A DNA stretch of 64,000 nucleotides from CBDCWA01 sp965223255 (GCA_965223255.1 CBDCWA010000004.1:1302001-1366000); one strand, 5' to 3'. Shown: positions 53,169 through 62,375, counted from the stretch's first letter. Program-made: numbers and translations. The notes: generated from the sequence alone by a model not told the origin.

Positions 53169-53656
53169 GAAGCTCCTGATTGATAATGTGATTTCTTCAA
53201 TCAGGAGAAAATTTCCAAAAAGCAAAGTGATCTTAGCGCGGCACAGAATGGGCACGGTTGAGGTCACGCATGGCAAGCTTAAGAAAGCGCCCGAGCAAGT
53301 GGGATGTTCTAATCCGCAAAGCAGGCGTGCACGCCTGCCGGAAAGCAATTGTCCAACCCATCGTCAAATGAGCCACCACGACCGGCTTACGGCGCGGCGT
53401 CAGGTTGCGCAGCAGGTTAAGAACGCGCGGGTGTTTGGTGCGTTACCAAAAGAATTAATCTCCATTTCAATATGATTTGAACCGCACAGCGCATCGGACG
53501 GCGCGTTGACCTTGCATACGATGACCGCCGTGATGCGCTCCAGCCTCATCGGCACCGATCATCGGGTGGTATTGATCTAGAGCGGCTTCGAGACGGCCAA
53601 TTTCGACTGGGACACGGCAGTCTCTATTGACCTAGGCCCTCCGGCTGCAACGCGTC
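53169..53656. other. Gene-poor stretch after the tRNA, starting with a perfect inverted repeat
   Basis: 488 bases. An 11-bp perfect inverted repeat (CTCCTGATTGA at 53173-53183 and TCAATCAGGAG at 53197-53207, 13-nt loop) begins 5 nt after the tRNA. It is followed by AAAATTT rather than a T-run. The rest holds no supportable gene. It looks like decayed or inserted sequence. Confidence 0.5.
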
Positions 53657-53995
53657 TCAGCTCGTAATCTGGCAACGCGTCCACGTCACAGGCTTGGGAT
53701 TGGAATCAGACGTCACGTCAACCTTCTCTTCATAATCCCGTAATTTGGCAATGACTTTTGATCCAGCACCAGGCTCGCCCGGTGGAACGATATAGTCAAA
53801 GAAGTGGTAGGCGTAGTTGCCTTTGATTTTGTTGCCGCCTGGTGTGGTGATTGTCGATCCCTTGATGGTCATGGTTCTGCCGGCGCTGCACCATTGGCCA
53901 TCAATAACATGGGCACGGGCAGGGGCCGCGAATTGAACCAAGCCAATGCACGTTACGCCGAAGACTATCCCAACAGTGAATTTGCAACCTGGCAT
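53657..53995 (-). CDS. Small secreted hypothetical protein
   Basis: A 112-residue product starting at ATG 53995 with AAGGAG 8 nt upstream. Residues 1-27 form a signal peptide (hydrophobic VGIVFGVTCIGLVQFAA, cleavage near ARA-H). The mature part is a small beta-rich domain (WCSAGRTMTIKGSTITTPGG, NYAYHFFDYIVPPGEPG) with two cysteines that could form a disulfide. No family is recognised. It lies in the segment between the tRNA and its partial copy. Confidence 0.65.
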   Translation of the reverse strand: MPGCKFTVGIVFGVTCIGLVQFAAPARAHVIDGQWCSAGRTMTIKGSTITTPGGNKIKGNYAYHFFDYIVPPGEPGAGSKVIAKLRDYEEKVDVTSDSNPKPVTWTRCQITS

Positions 53996-54249
53996 GGCTG
54001 GCGGCTCCTTATAGGTTACGCCCGAAAATCGGGGGCGCGTGCGATTGAGGCCAGAGTAGCCGAGATCAAAGTAGCAAGAAAACAACGCTTGCAAGGTTAA
54101 TTAACGAAGGCCCTGTGACTTATGAGTGGGTGGCCCGGCTTCGAACTGGCTCAACTCTGGTGAGCACGTCGCCTTGGCCGGCATCTTCATCTTATACTCA
54201 AAAATCGCACACGCGCACGCCACCATGGCATAGGCAGCGTCCTGTAATT

Positions 54250-54762
54250 CTAATCCGCGCCTTTTGGAGGGCTATCCGAGCCCAGCATATGAACAGACGT
54301 ATCAAGAATTTCTTTAGGCGGAGGGTGGAGCTGCGTTAGGGAGTTGGTCACACTGGCGACGAGACGGCCGTCCTGGCCGACAAAGAAGGTAGCCGGCTCT
54401 ATACATAAACCCGGTTCATGTTCCCGGACGCCGCGGGTTACAAACAAGCCCAGCTCGCGGGCCGTCTCGATAGGTAACTCATATGCCACGTCCAACGTAT
54501 CAATCCCCCAGCGGTCGGCTGACTGCCTTGCCCGTTGTTCGCTATCGGCGCTAACTGCAACGACCTTTATGCCGTTTTGCGCAAAATCCGGAAGAAGGTC
54601 TTGAACCGCTTTGAGGTAAGGTCCGCAACGTCGGCAGTGAAGCCCGCGATAGAACACAATCAGCAGCATTTTCTGCGAGATTTTTTCTCCAAGCGTGAAA
54701 CGCCCGCCGCGAACGAGCGGCAGCTTTACACGAGGCAGTAATTGTCCCGGTTTCACACGCAT
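54250..54762 (-). CDS. Peroxiredoxin-like (AhpC/TSA) protein
   Basis: A 170-residue thioredoxin-fold protein of the AhpC/TSA/redoxin group. The active site is YRGLHCRRCGPYL with C43 and C46 as a C-x2-C, rather than the single peroxidatic Cys (T-x-x-C) of classic peroxiredoxins. The cis-Pro region (IEPATFFVGQDGRLV) is present. No signal peptide is visible, so it is cytoplasmic. It probably reduces peroxides or acts as a thiol oxidoreductase. It lies in the tRNA-flanked segment with no obvious partner. Confidence 0.8.
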   Translation of the reverse strand: MRVKPGQLLPRVKLPLVRGGRFTLGEKISQKMLLIVFYRGLHCRRCGPYLKAVQDLLPDFAQNGIKVVAVSADSEQRARQSADRWGIDTLDVAYELPIETARELGLFVTRGVREHEPGLCIEPATFFVGQDGRLVASVTNSLTQLHPPPKEILDTSVHMLGSDSPPKGAD

Positions 54763-55601
54763 GCTTGCTCCTGTTTGTCACTGCTCTGGCTAGAGATAGA
54801 GCGTCCAACTATCGGCTATGCTCGTCTTAGCTTAGCATATCCCAACACTAAAACATCATCGATCTAATTGAATTTGTGATGATCCGCACAGCAGGCTTTT
54901 CGCAAGCTCATTGAGCATACCGAATCGAGAGAACACAAAAGGCCGCGGCATGAGCAATGCATAAAGCGCAACTGTCGCTGCGGGTTCATCGAAATTGATC
55001 TCTATATCAGCAGACTGACATTGTTCAACAACTGTTATTGTCATAAATATGAATATCCGCATGCGGCCACCAAAGAGGACGTATGCATGATTGCCGGTTC
55101 CAACGGCTAACGAACTGTGAGAGCTGCACCGCAATATTGGTGTAAATCTTGTGCACGCAATAGAAAGGTGACGAGCATGACGACCGCAACTCTCGAGCCT
55201 CGCTTAGAGCCAAGCCGCAAAAGCGATTGATACCCTTATCTGTCAAAAGGATTGCTCTTGCAGTCTGGTTTTTCTTTCGGTCAATTGAACGGGCCTATCA
55301 CACAGTCTTCGGGAAGCTAAAATAAAATCTACTGACCGCCCCGTTGTCTCGATTTAGATCACCTGGCCTGCGTGCATGCTGTTCGCGGGCCAGCTGTTGC
55401 CCGCGTGGCGACAACTCGTTGTCCGTTGCGATTACACGCATCGTCCACGTCTCAATGTATTGAATTGATGGCACCGTGTTTGGCAGGAGACTCGTACGCA
55501 ATTATCTAGATCGATAGACCCTAGAATTCTTGCCATGCCCTTAACCGGCTAATCCGGTTTGTTCCTTTAGATCGACCTCATAGCACCGGACAGGCAACGT
55601 C
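54763..55601. other. Gene-poor region before the tRNA remnant
   Basis: 839 bases with only short, weak frames. The best (minus strand, 54856-55062, 68 codons) has a hydrophobic middle but no clear ribosome-binding site. No integrase, transposase or terminal repeat is visible. The composition suggests decayed sequence. Confidence 0.45.
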
Positions 55602-55648
55602 CAATGGCAGGGTAGAGGTCGTCGGTTCGATCCTCATAGGCTCAACCA
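55602..55648 (+). pseudogene. Partial, degenerate copy of the tRNA-Ala 3' part (possible attachment-site remnant)
   Basis: 47 bases match tRNA-Ala positions 53122-53168 without gaps at 41 of 47 positions, including a 22-nt identical block (55612-55633 equal to 53132-53153). It covers the anticodon loop to the CCA end. The T-stem no longer pairs (GTCGG against CTCAT) and the 5' half is absent or unrecognisable, so it is not a functional tRNA. It is a direct repeat 2.48 kb from the real gene, as expected for the far end of an element integrated in a tRNA gene; a decayed second tRNA is the alternative. Confidence 0.75.
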
Positions 55649-55733
55649 AAAGACCCACCGATTCAATTTCGTTCAATCCAATCGTTGCAACAAAGAGCCA
55701 ATTTCCGTGTCAAAATTGCAGCATACCTTCCGC

Positions 55734-56540
55734 CTAACCTGCCCCCTCCAATAGCGGCACAACCCAAAAGCGATAGGCATAGACCAGCGTCAACGCGATA
55801 CCGATGAGGATTATCAAAATACGCATTGCTTCTCGCGGAATGATCTTCGCAAGCGTCGTCCCGAACCAGGCGCCCGTCACCGTGCCACAAATGAGAAGTA
55901 GCGCCACCGGCCAGATGACAGCGCCGGAGATGGCATAAACTGCACTGGCAAAACCAACCGTTAAACCAGCCAACAAATTTTTCACGGAATTTGCAACGCG
56001 ATAGTCGCCCGACGCACCGACCGAAAGCACGGCTAAAAACAAAGCGCTGACCCCGGCGCCGAAATAGCCGGCGTAAATTGACACCGGCACGATACCCCAA
56101 ACCGCCCTTGTCCAATTTGTGCCGCCCCCCTGCCTCTCACCTCCACCGACGCCACGCTCCATCAATCGGGCAACTGTTTTGGCGAAAGCAAACAATACCG
56201 TCGCCAAACCTAGCAGCAGCGGCACCAGAAGTTTGAATGTGCTTAGCGGTGTCGAGACCAGGAGCAGCGCGCCGATCGGGGCACATACACCAGCGACCGC
56301 GATCAGCAAAAGAAAGGACTTGTCCCAAGGCGGCAGCTTGGATCTGTCATAATATGCACCCGCAAAGCCGGCCGGCGTCAGGGCTACATTGAGAGCAATG
56401 GCAGACTCGATTGGTGAGAGACCGAGCGCGATCAGAGCAGGAAATGCGATAAGCGAAGCCCCACCGATCAATGCCGCTATGGCCCCGGCTGCCATGCCGA
56501 TGGCCAGTAGCGCAGCAATACTGAAAGCCTCAAGAGCCAT
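55734..56540 (-). CDS. TauE/SafE-family membrane permease
   Basis: A 268-residue protein with about eight hydrophobic helices in two TauE/SafE repeats. Conserved Gly/Pro-rich entries are visible at AALIGGASLIAFPALIALGLSPIESAIALN and GIVPVSIYAGYFGAGVSALFLAVL. Family members export sulfite, sulfoacetate or other small organic anions. ATG 56540 is favoured over an earlier frame start on hydrophobicity grounds; the Shine-Dalgarno is weak. It is 96 nt downstream of an enolase-superfamily gene on the same strand, so it may export or import that enzyme's acid. Confidence 0.87.
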   Translation of the reverse strand: MALEAFSIAALLAIGMAAGAIAALIGGASLIAFPALIALGLSPIESAIALNVALTPAGFAGAYYDRSKLPPWDKSFLLLIAVAGVCAPIGALLLVSTPLSTFKLLVPLLLGLATVLFAFAKTVARLMERGVGGGERQGGGTNWTRAVWGIVPVSIYAGYFGAGVSALFLAVLSVGASGDYRVANSVKNLLAGLTVGFASAVYAISGAVIWPVALLLICGTVTGAWFGTTLAKIIPREAMRILIILIGIALTLVYAYRFWVVPLLEGAG

Positions 56541-56636
56541 TTCGCCCGGCCTTTCGCATACGTCTAGAAAGGGAGACCACAAGAAGATAGAAGCACCGAC
56601 GTGCTTGAGTTGCCCCCCGTGTCGATCAGCTCACGC

Positions 56637-57740
56637 TCATTTGCGTGGCTTAATCAGGGTGTCTTTGAGCGTGTCGGCATTTGGCTCAAGCCCCAACCCC
56701 GGCCTGCCATCAACCTTTACGATATTGCCCTCAGGTCTAGGCGGATCTTTATAGAGCCGTTCCCCCGTCGCCTGCATCCCGAGATGGAACTCCACGCGCC
56801 AGCCATTCATCAACCCCGCCATGGTATGCAGATTGTGCAGCGGCCAGCCACCGCCATTCGCAATCGGAATATTGTGCGCTTGCGCAAGAGCTGCGACTTT
56901 CAGCGTTTCGGTGTAACCACCATTGTAGCAAACGTTGGGCTGCAAAATGTCCAATGCGTCATGATCGATAAACGCCCTATAGCGCCAGCGATGCCCCTCC
57001 ATTTGCCCAGCTGCAAGCGGTATGCGCGTGCTGTCCCGTAGCTCCCGCAGCGCTTTAGGATCATTCGCGTAGAGCGGCTCTTCGAACCACGTCAGATTGC
57101 AGTCTTCGATGGCCCGGCACAACATCTTGGCCTCGATTGGCGAGAACATGTAATTGGCGTCGATCATCAACTCGATATCGTCGCCGATCGCGTCTCGCAC
57201 CGCGCGCACACGCCGCGCATCTTCCGCCCAGCCATCCTTATGCACTCCGACAACCATCTTCAGGCGCTTAATCCCCTCCCGCACCTGAATTTTCGCTGCC
57301 TCCTGCAATTGTTCACGGTCATACATCGGAAAGCCAAACGTCACATAGATTGGCGCCCAATCGCGACAACCACCGAGCAGTTGCGCCACCGTCCGATTCT
57401 CGGCCTTGCCCCGGATATCCCAGCAGGCGATATCAAGTGCCGAGAGCGCCATTGAAACAACACCCGTCATCGAACGTTGATTGAGATCCCACCAAACCTT
57501 TTCATGAATGGCCTCAGTATCTCGCGGGTCCATCCCTTCAACGGTGTCCAAAAACTCATTCTCAAGGGCAGTGACCACGGAAAACGGCAGAAACTGACCG
57601 CCTGTCAGCCCGTATCCGGTAATGCCAGTATCCGTCGTCACTTCGCAATGAATGATGCGCCGGGTAACCGTCGGCTCATCAAATAGAGGAATCGGAACCA
57701 CGATATGATGCGCAGTGGCCTTTATATCTTTGATTTTCAT
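56637..57740 (-). CDS. Enolase-superfamily enzyme (mandelate racemase-like) with altered catalytic residues
   Basis: A 367-residue enolase-superfamily protein. ATG 57740 has GGGAG seven nt upstream. Metal ligands D194 (MIDANY) and E220 (FEEPL) are present, but the third ligand position reads Q246 (AAGQMEG). The KxK acid/base pair is reduced to K161-M-V, so the second Lys is Val. Candidate bases H302/H305 lie in NGGGWPLHNLH. The family dehydrates or racemises sugar and aromatic acids by alpha-proton abstraction. The changes suggest a distinct subfamily. It is probably cotranscribed with the TauE/SafE permease and is divergent from the DUF1989 pair. Confidence 0.82.
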   Translation of the reverse strand: MKIKDIKATAHHIVVPIPLFDEPTVTRRIIHCEVTTDTGITGYGLTGGQFLPFSVVTALENEFLDTVEGMDPRDTEAIHEKVWWDLNQRSMTGVVSMALSALDIACWDIRGKAENRTVAQLLGGCRDWAPIYVTFGFPMYDREQLQEAAKIQVREGIKRLKMVVGVHKDGWAEDARRVRAVRDAIGDDIELMIDANYMFSPIEAKMLCRAIEDCNLTWFEEPLYANDPKALRELRDSTRIPLAAGQMEGHRWRYRAFIDHDALDILQPNVCYNGGYTETLKVAALAQAHNIPIANGGGWPLHNLHTMAGLMNGWRVEFHLGMQATGERLYKDPPRPEGNIVKVDGRPGLGLEPNADTLKDTLIKPRK

Positions 57741-57945
57741 GTTTCCACTCCCTGTTGCATGCCGCTTTGTCACGTTTCAACACCAGATCAATTGTACACC
57801 AATCACTGTCCGATCTTCGGAGCGACAATAGTCTAGATCTCGGGGCCCGACCAGCCACCAATCAGGCATCAAAAGTTGGAGAGATCGCGGTGCTCTGCTA
57901 ACCTGTCAGCCCCCGACCCGTTTGATAAACGAGAGGCGAACCACA

Positions 57946-58581
57946 TTGATCGTGAAGGACGAGACAGCGCCCCGCAATACCGGCTGGGCGTCCGAAATGA
58001 AGCAGGGCCAAACGCTGCGGCTTGTGGCCCGGACAATCATCGATTTTGTCGCCTATGACCGGACTAATTTTGCCGAGTGCTTTGATCAAGCCCGCACCAA
58101 GGAGACGAGCGGATCGATCTATCTGCGCCAAGGTGACACCATGCTGTCCGCCAATGGCACACCGCTGCTGACCCTCACCAAGGACGGCTTTGCAGGCCTC
58201 GGCACCCATGACATGCAATTTGGCATGTGTAGCCGCGCCCGTCACGAACGCGCTGCAGCAGAAGGCCGACTGGGTGAATATTTGCATGACGACTTGCAGG
58301 TCCCGCCCCACGGATGCGCCGAAAATCTGACCCGTGCGTGCGCACCATGGGGCATTCCGTATGTCGACATTCCGGCCCCTGTGAACCTGTTCCAGAATAT
58401 GGCGATCGATCAAGCAACGGGCGCCATGGAACGCACGCAGATTCGGCCCGATGCGCCAGTCGCACTCGAATTTGTCGCCGCCTGTGATTTGCTGGTTGCC
58501 TTCAGCGCCTGTCCCGATAAAGCCTCGAAAACCGGCGGCCTTGAAGTCCAAGCGATGATTTTAGAAGAAGAGACAAACTAA
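57946..58581 (+). CDS. DUF1989 / urea-carboxylase-associated family protein, Cys-containing member
   Basis: A 211-residue DUF1989 protein. TTG 57946 is proposed as the start, with GAGAGG 9 nt upstream; TTG 57922 and GTG 57952 are alternatives. Features usual in the family are present: HDMQFGMC (C95), HGCAENL (C124), PVNLFQNMAID and a C-terminal FSACPD (C189). Two DUF1989 proteins (formerly UAAP1/2) make up carboxyguanidine deiminase (CgdAB) in guanidine-degrading bacteria. Here no urea- or guanidine-carboxylase gene is adjacent, so another C-N substrate is possible. It is followed by a paralogue after 15 nt. Confidence 0.8.
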   Translation: MIVKDETAPRNTGWASEMKQGQTLRLVARTIIDFVAYDRTNFAECFDQARTKETSGSIYLRQGDTMLSANGTPLLTLTKDGFAGLGTHDMQFGMCSRARHERAAAEGRLGEYLHDDLQVPPHGCAENLTRACAPWGIPYVDIPAPVNLFQNMAIDQATGAMERTQIRPDAPVALEFVAACDLLVAFSACPDKASKTGGLEVQAMILEEETN

Positions 58582-58596
58582 GGGGAGACGTGCTGC

Positions 58597-59202
58597 GTGT
58601 CAGTCAGTGCAGTCGACAGCATGAACGAGCTAAAAAAGGTTTCGCTTGGTGATGGCGAAGCCTGGGCGCACAGCATTGCCAAAGGCCAACATATTCGGAT
58701 CACCGCTACGCATCTGACCCACCTCATCTGCTTCAATGCTGCAGACATCACTGAACGCTTCGATCAGGCCCGCTCCAAAGTTTATAACATGAAGGTGTGG
58801 GCAAGCACCGGTGACGCGCTCTATAGCAAACTCAACAACCCGATGATGGTAATCACCCGTGACGACTTTGCAGGCCGAGGCCGCCACGATCTGCAATTGA
58901 CCTATGGATCTGCCGCACGCCTTGCCGCAGCACCAGAAAGTGTTGACGCGCGCCAATTCCTGACACAGGCGCTTGAACCGTGGAACGTCGCAGCAGAACG
59001 AATTCCTGCCGCCTTGAATCTGTTCCTCGACATTGCGATCGATATGACGAGCGGCAATCTCACGCCGACATCCATTCGCCCAAGTGCGCCAACAAAGGTA
59101 GAACTTGAGGCCACCATGGACCTCATCGTCGCCATTGCCTCTGGTTCGGATCCGGCGGGCATGGATCAAGCGGTGCGCCAGATAACAGTCTATTCACCCT
59201 AG
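58597..59202 (+). CDS. DUF1989 family protein, Cys-less paralogue
   Basis: A 201-residue paralogue of the preceding protein with the same fold landmarks (GRHDLQLTYG, LNLFLDIAID, TKVELEATMDLIVAIAS). All family cysteines are replaced: the C95-equivalent region reads LTYGSAA, the C-x-x-N region reads FLTQALE, and the terminal S-x-C-P is ASGSD. This suggests a structural or regulatory subunit in a heteromer with the upstream member. GTG 58597 follows AGGGGAG at a long spacing; ATG 58621 is an alternative. The sirtuin gene begins 30 nt downstream. Confidence 0.75.
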   Translation: MSVSAVDSMNELKKVSLGDGEAWAHSIAKGQHIRITATHLTHLICFNAADITERFDQARSKVYNMKVWASTGDALYSKLNNPMMVITRDDFAGRGRHDLQLTYGSAARLAAAPESVDARQFLTQALEPWNVAAERIPAALNLFLDIAIDMTSGNLTPTSIRPSAPTKVELEATMDLIVAIASGSDPAGMDQAVRQITVYSP

Positions 59203-59232
59203 ACCCACAGCACATGATCGAGCGACCCACCA

Positions 59233-59979
59233 ATGTCGAAAATCGCCCAACTTGCCTCATTGATTGACGATAGCAACAACGTCGTCGTCTTCACCGGGGC
59301 CGGCATTTCAACTGAATCCGGCATTCCTGATTTCCGTTCACCCGGTGGACGCTGGACCAAGATGCAGCCGATCGATTTCCGTGATTTCATCTCGAGCGAA
59401 GAGATGCGCCGCGAGTCTTGGCGCCGCAAATTTGACTCCGAAGACACCGTCCGCAATGCCATACCAAACGCCGGCCATAAAGCCGTTGCCGACCTTGTCG
59501 ATAAAGGCAAAGTCACCGCCGTCATCACTCAGAATGTCGATGGCCTCCATGCCCGCTCCGGTATCCCGGATGACAAGATTATCGAGCTGCACGGCAACGG
59601 CACCTATGCGACATGCCTCACATGCACCAAGCGTCATGAACTGGACGTCATAAAGCAAGCGTTCATCGGGAGAGGCGAGTTGCCGGTCTGTGCGTCTTGC
59701 GGCGGCATAGTTAAAACCGCGACCATCTCCTTCGGCCAATCGATGCCGGATGAGCCAATGCGGCGCGCAGATGAAGCCACCAACGCCTGCGACCTTTTTA
59801 TCGCGATTGGCTCATCCTTGGTGGTTTATCCGGCCGCCGCCTTTCCGATGAATGCCAAGCGCAACGGCGCCAAACTGGCGATCCTGAACCGTGAGGCGAC
59901 CCCGCACGACCGCGCCGCAGATCTTGTCGTCCACGCCGAAATCGGGCCGACCCTATCGGCCGTGGTGGCAGGAGAATAG
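59233..59979 (+). CDS. Sir2-family NAD-dependent protein deacylase
   Basis: A 248-residue sirtuin. The NAD-binding FTGAGISTESGIPDFRS, TQNVDGLH, catalytic His in ELHGNG, two zinc pairs (CLTC and CASC) and GSSLVVYPA are all present. It removes acyl groups from lysines using NAD, as CobB does for acyl-CoA synthetases. It follows the DUF1989 pair by 30 nt, so it is probably in the same operon; whether it controls those proteins is unknown. Confidence 0.92.
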   Translation: MSKIAQLASLIDDSNNVVVFTGAGISTESGIPDFRSPGGRWTKMQPIDFRDFISSEEMRRESWRRKFDSEDTVRNAIPNAGHKAVADLVDKGKVTAVITQNVDGLHARSGIPDDKIIELHGNGTYATCLTCTKRHELDVIKQAFIGRGELPVCASCGGIVKTATISFGQSMPDEPMRRADEATNACDLFIAIGSSLVVYPAAAFPMNAKRNGAKLAILNREATPHDRAADLVVHAEIGPTLSAVVAGE

Positions 59980-60159
59980 TTGGCAACGGTCTTGAGGCAC
60001 GGCGAATTATGCAGCCAGATGACGACGCAGACGTTCCCAGTCCCATCGATTTGCGAACCATGAAAGATGCAACCGAATGGACGCGACCTCGCCACGCGCC
60101 GCCATGGTTCGCAACGGCGGCGCATGCGCTTCAGGGCATCCAATTCATTTTCGATCAGA

Positions 60160-61362
60160 TCAAATTGCCGGCCCGATCGACTGCGGACCTTTGATGACTC
60201 CGGTCAGCTCAGACTCAGGCAACGCCATGATCGCAGCTTCGTCAAACAGGTCGCCCATCTCGGACTCCTTGCCAACTTTAGCCAGCTCTTTCAAATACTT
60301 ACGATGAATGCGCGGATCCTGATCTTCGTATTCAATCTGTCGCCCGCCCTCCTTGACAGAGGTCGACCCGCCACCTTCTGTACTGCGTCGGCGCAGTGAG
60401 ATGAAGGGATAACGTGCACTGCCCAAGCTGCAGGCCAGATAGCGGGCCGGAATGTCTCCGGTATTGAAATGCATGTGGAACATCCAGAAAGGCGGCGTAT
60501 ACATAAAACCATGCTTCCACGGCAGTTCCACGAACTCGCTATCCCCTTCATACCAGAGGAGTGAATAGCCAGTGCCATCGACCGCATGCACATGCGTGCC
60601 AGCCGCATGGCGATGCGCTTTCTTATATCGACCCGTCGGGATTTGCGACATGTGCGCATGCTGCGTACCGTCCGCTAGCACAAAGAACACATTCATCGAG
60701 CCCTTGCCGCGTGCTTCCAGCGAATACAATTTGAAGCTTGTGAGATCATGGACGAAGTTGGTCTCCCAAAGATTGATCCGGCCAGCCTTGCCGGCCCGGT
60801 CGACCGGCACCAGCTCGCCCTCGCCTTCGAACAGATTGGGCTCCCCGAACCGCTCCTTGAACACAAAGGAATTGTCGAACACAAATTCCTGGTTGTGATA
60901 GAGGTTGAGCGTGAGCGGCGCATCATTGGTGCACGACAGGCGCACTCGTTCCTGGCCCGATCCATTGAAGATCTGATAGGTGCAGTTGAGTGGGATCGCG
61001 AACAACGCCTTTGGCCCCCACTCGAAGGTCTGCTCCTCTCCTGACGGCAGGATCAGCCGTGTCGTGCCGTGCCCCTCGAGCACATAGATGAACGCCTCAT
61101 AGAGGTGCTTGATCGGCGCGGTTTTCTTGCCCGGCGCGATCTCCAATACATAATTGGCCATGAAGTCGCCGCGCCCATGGGTGTGGGCAAAACAGCCGCG
61201 GGCATCGAAACGCGCCCAATTGTCGGTCTCAAGTGCCAACAGGTCATGGCCGAAATCGAGGTGCACGGGGATACCCTCCCCTTGAGCCCACTCCAAATAG
61301 GGGTCGACCAAAAACTTGCCCTTGAGATCTACTTCAGATGTTGCCCCACCCTGATCCGTCAT
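60160..61362 (-). CDS. Bicupin-domain protein (putative dioxygenase or isomerase)
   Basis: A 400-residue protein with two cupin barrels. ATG 61362 has AGGAGGA 7 nt upstream; a 36-codon longer frame is not needed. The first cupin (about 60-170) has HLYEAFIYVLEGHGTTRL but few His. The second (about 235-340) has a metal-site pattern KAHRHAAGTHVHAVDG and HGFMYTPPFWMFHMHFN, giving several His for iron or manganese. The layout resembles gentisate/hydroxyquinol-type bicupins, but no specific family is certain. It lies between a sirtuin (converging) and an SDR (diverging). Confidence 0.75.
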   Translation of the reverse strand: MTDQGGATSEVDLKGKFLVDPYLEWAQGEGIPVHLDFGHDLLALETDNWARFDARGCFAHTHGRGDFMANYVLEIAPGKKTAPIKHLYEAFIYVLEGHGTTRLILPSGEEQTFEWGPKALFAIPLNCTYQIFNGSGQERVRLSCTNDAPLTLNLYHNQEFVFDNSFVFKERFGEPNLFEGEGELVPVDRAGKAGRINLWETNFVHDLTSFKLYSLEARGKGSMNVFFVLADGTQHAHMSQIPTGRYKKAHRHAAGTHVHAVDGTGYSLLWYEGDSEFVELPWKHGFMYTPPFWMFHMHFNTGDIPARYLACSLGSARYPFISLRRRSTEGGGSTSVKEGGRQIEYEDQDPRIHRKYLKELAKVGKESEMGDLFDEAAIMALPESELTGVIKGPQSIGPAI

Positions 61363-61549
61363 TGCTGTCTCCTCCTGCAATCGTTTGCGCGTACTGTCTA
61401 GCGCGTTCTCCCACCTGCTTCCAACACCCATGCGACGGATTTCTTGCCGCGTCAAACCGCCGGGCGCCAAAAAATTTGCACGAGCCGCTGTTTTCGCCGA
61501 ATAAGAACCCCGAGCGCACCAGCGAACGCCACCATTAACGGAGGATCAG

Positions 61550-62302
61550 ATGGCAGGATTTGAAGGACGCACCGCCCTTGTAACCGGCGCCGGCGATGGC
61601 ATGGGCCGAAGTCACGCTCTATTGCTTGCCGAACGCGGCGCCAACGTCATCGTGCAAGACATCAATGCGGATGGTGCAGCGGCAACCGCCGAGAAAATTG
61701 TAGCACTCGGGCGCAAAGCGCAAACAATTGTCTGTGATATCTCAAAGCCTGACGAATTTCGAGCAGGACACGACCAAGCTGTCAGAGATCTCGCCCCAGT
61801 CGATATCCTCGTCAACAACGCCGGTGTCAGCGGACGCGCGCTGCTGTTCGAAGACGTAACCGAAGAAATCTTTGATCGCATGTTTTCGGTGCATGTAAAG
61901 GGCAGCTTCTTTGCCGCACAGACAATCATGCCCGGCATGCGCGAGCGCGGTTGGGGCCGCGTCATCAATATCTCGTCCACCTACGGCATTGCCGGTGCAA
62001 AAAACGCATCACACTACTCCGGTGCCAAAGCAGCTCTTCTCGGCTTCACCAAAACCTGGGCGCGCGAGCTTGCACCACATGGCGTGACCGTCAATGCCGT
62101 AGCACCAGGCTTTATCAAAACCAACATGACCATGAGCAGACGCACGGACGCTGACCTGCCGCCACGCATCGCGCCAATCCTCATCGGCCGCGCCGGCGAA
62201 CCCTTGGATATAACCTACGCCGTCGTCTGGTTTGCCTCCGACGAAGCAAGTTTTGTCACCGGCCAGGTGTTAAGCCCCAATGGTGGCGAATACATCACCT
62301 AG
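61550..62302 (+). CDS. Short-chain dehydrogenase/reductase (FabG-like)
   Basis: A 250-residue classical SDR. The cofactor loop TGAGDGMGRSH is near residues 11-21, with NNAGVSG near 88-94. Catalytic Ser is in NISSTYG, Tyr and Lys in YSGAKAA. The C-terminus ends VLSPNGGEYIT, the usual G-G end. GGAGG lies 6 nt before the ATG. It is divergent from the bicupin gene (187 nt) and converges with a ThDP-enzyme gene. Substrate unknown. Confidence 0.9.
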   Translation: MAGFEGRTALVTGAGDGMGRSHALLLAERGANVIVQDINADGAAATAEKIVALGRKAQTIVCDISKPDEFRAGHDQAVRDLAPVDILVNNAGVSGRALLFEDVTEEIFDRMFSVHVKGSFFAAQTIMPGMRERGWGRVINISSTYGIAGAKNASHYSGAKAALLGFTKTWARELAPHGVTVNAVAPGFIKTNMTMSRRTDADLPPRIAPILIGRAGEPLDITYAVVWFASDEASFVTGQVLSPNGGEYIT

Positions 62303-62375
62303 TGCGTGTGCCGCGCGCCCGTGCGTCCGCCGAGATGTCCGCACAGGGGACCGGCCGGCATCGTGCGCGACAAAA

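Noticed and set aside
54856..55062. 68-codon minus-strand frame with a hydrophobic centre
   Set aside because: Weak start context and no similarity recognised; left within the gene-poor region note.
57898..59169. Two long minus-strand frames (217 and 179 codons) opposite the DUF1989 genes
   Set aside because: Both are shadows; the plus-strand frames contain DUF1989 motifs and proper spacing, whereas these have random composition.
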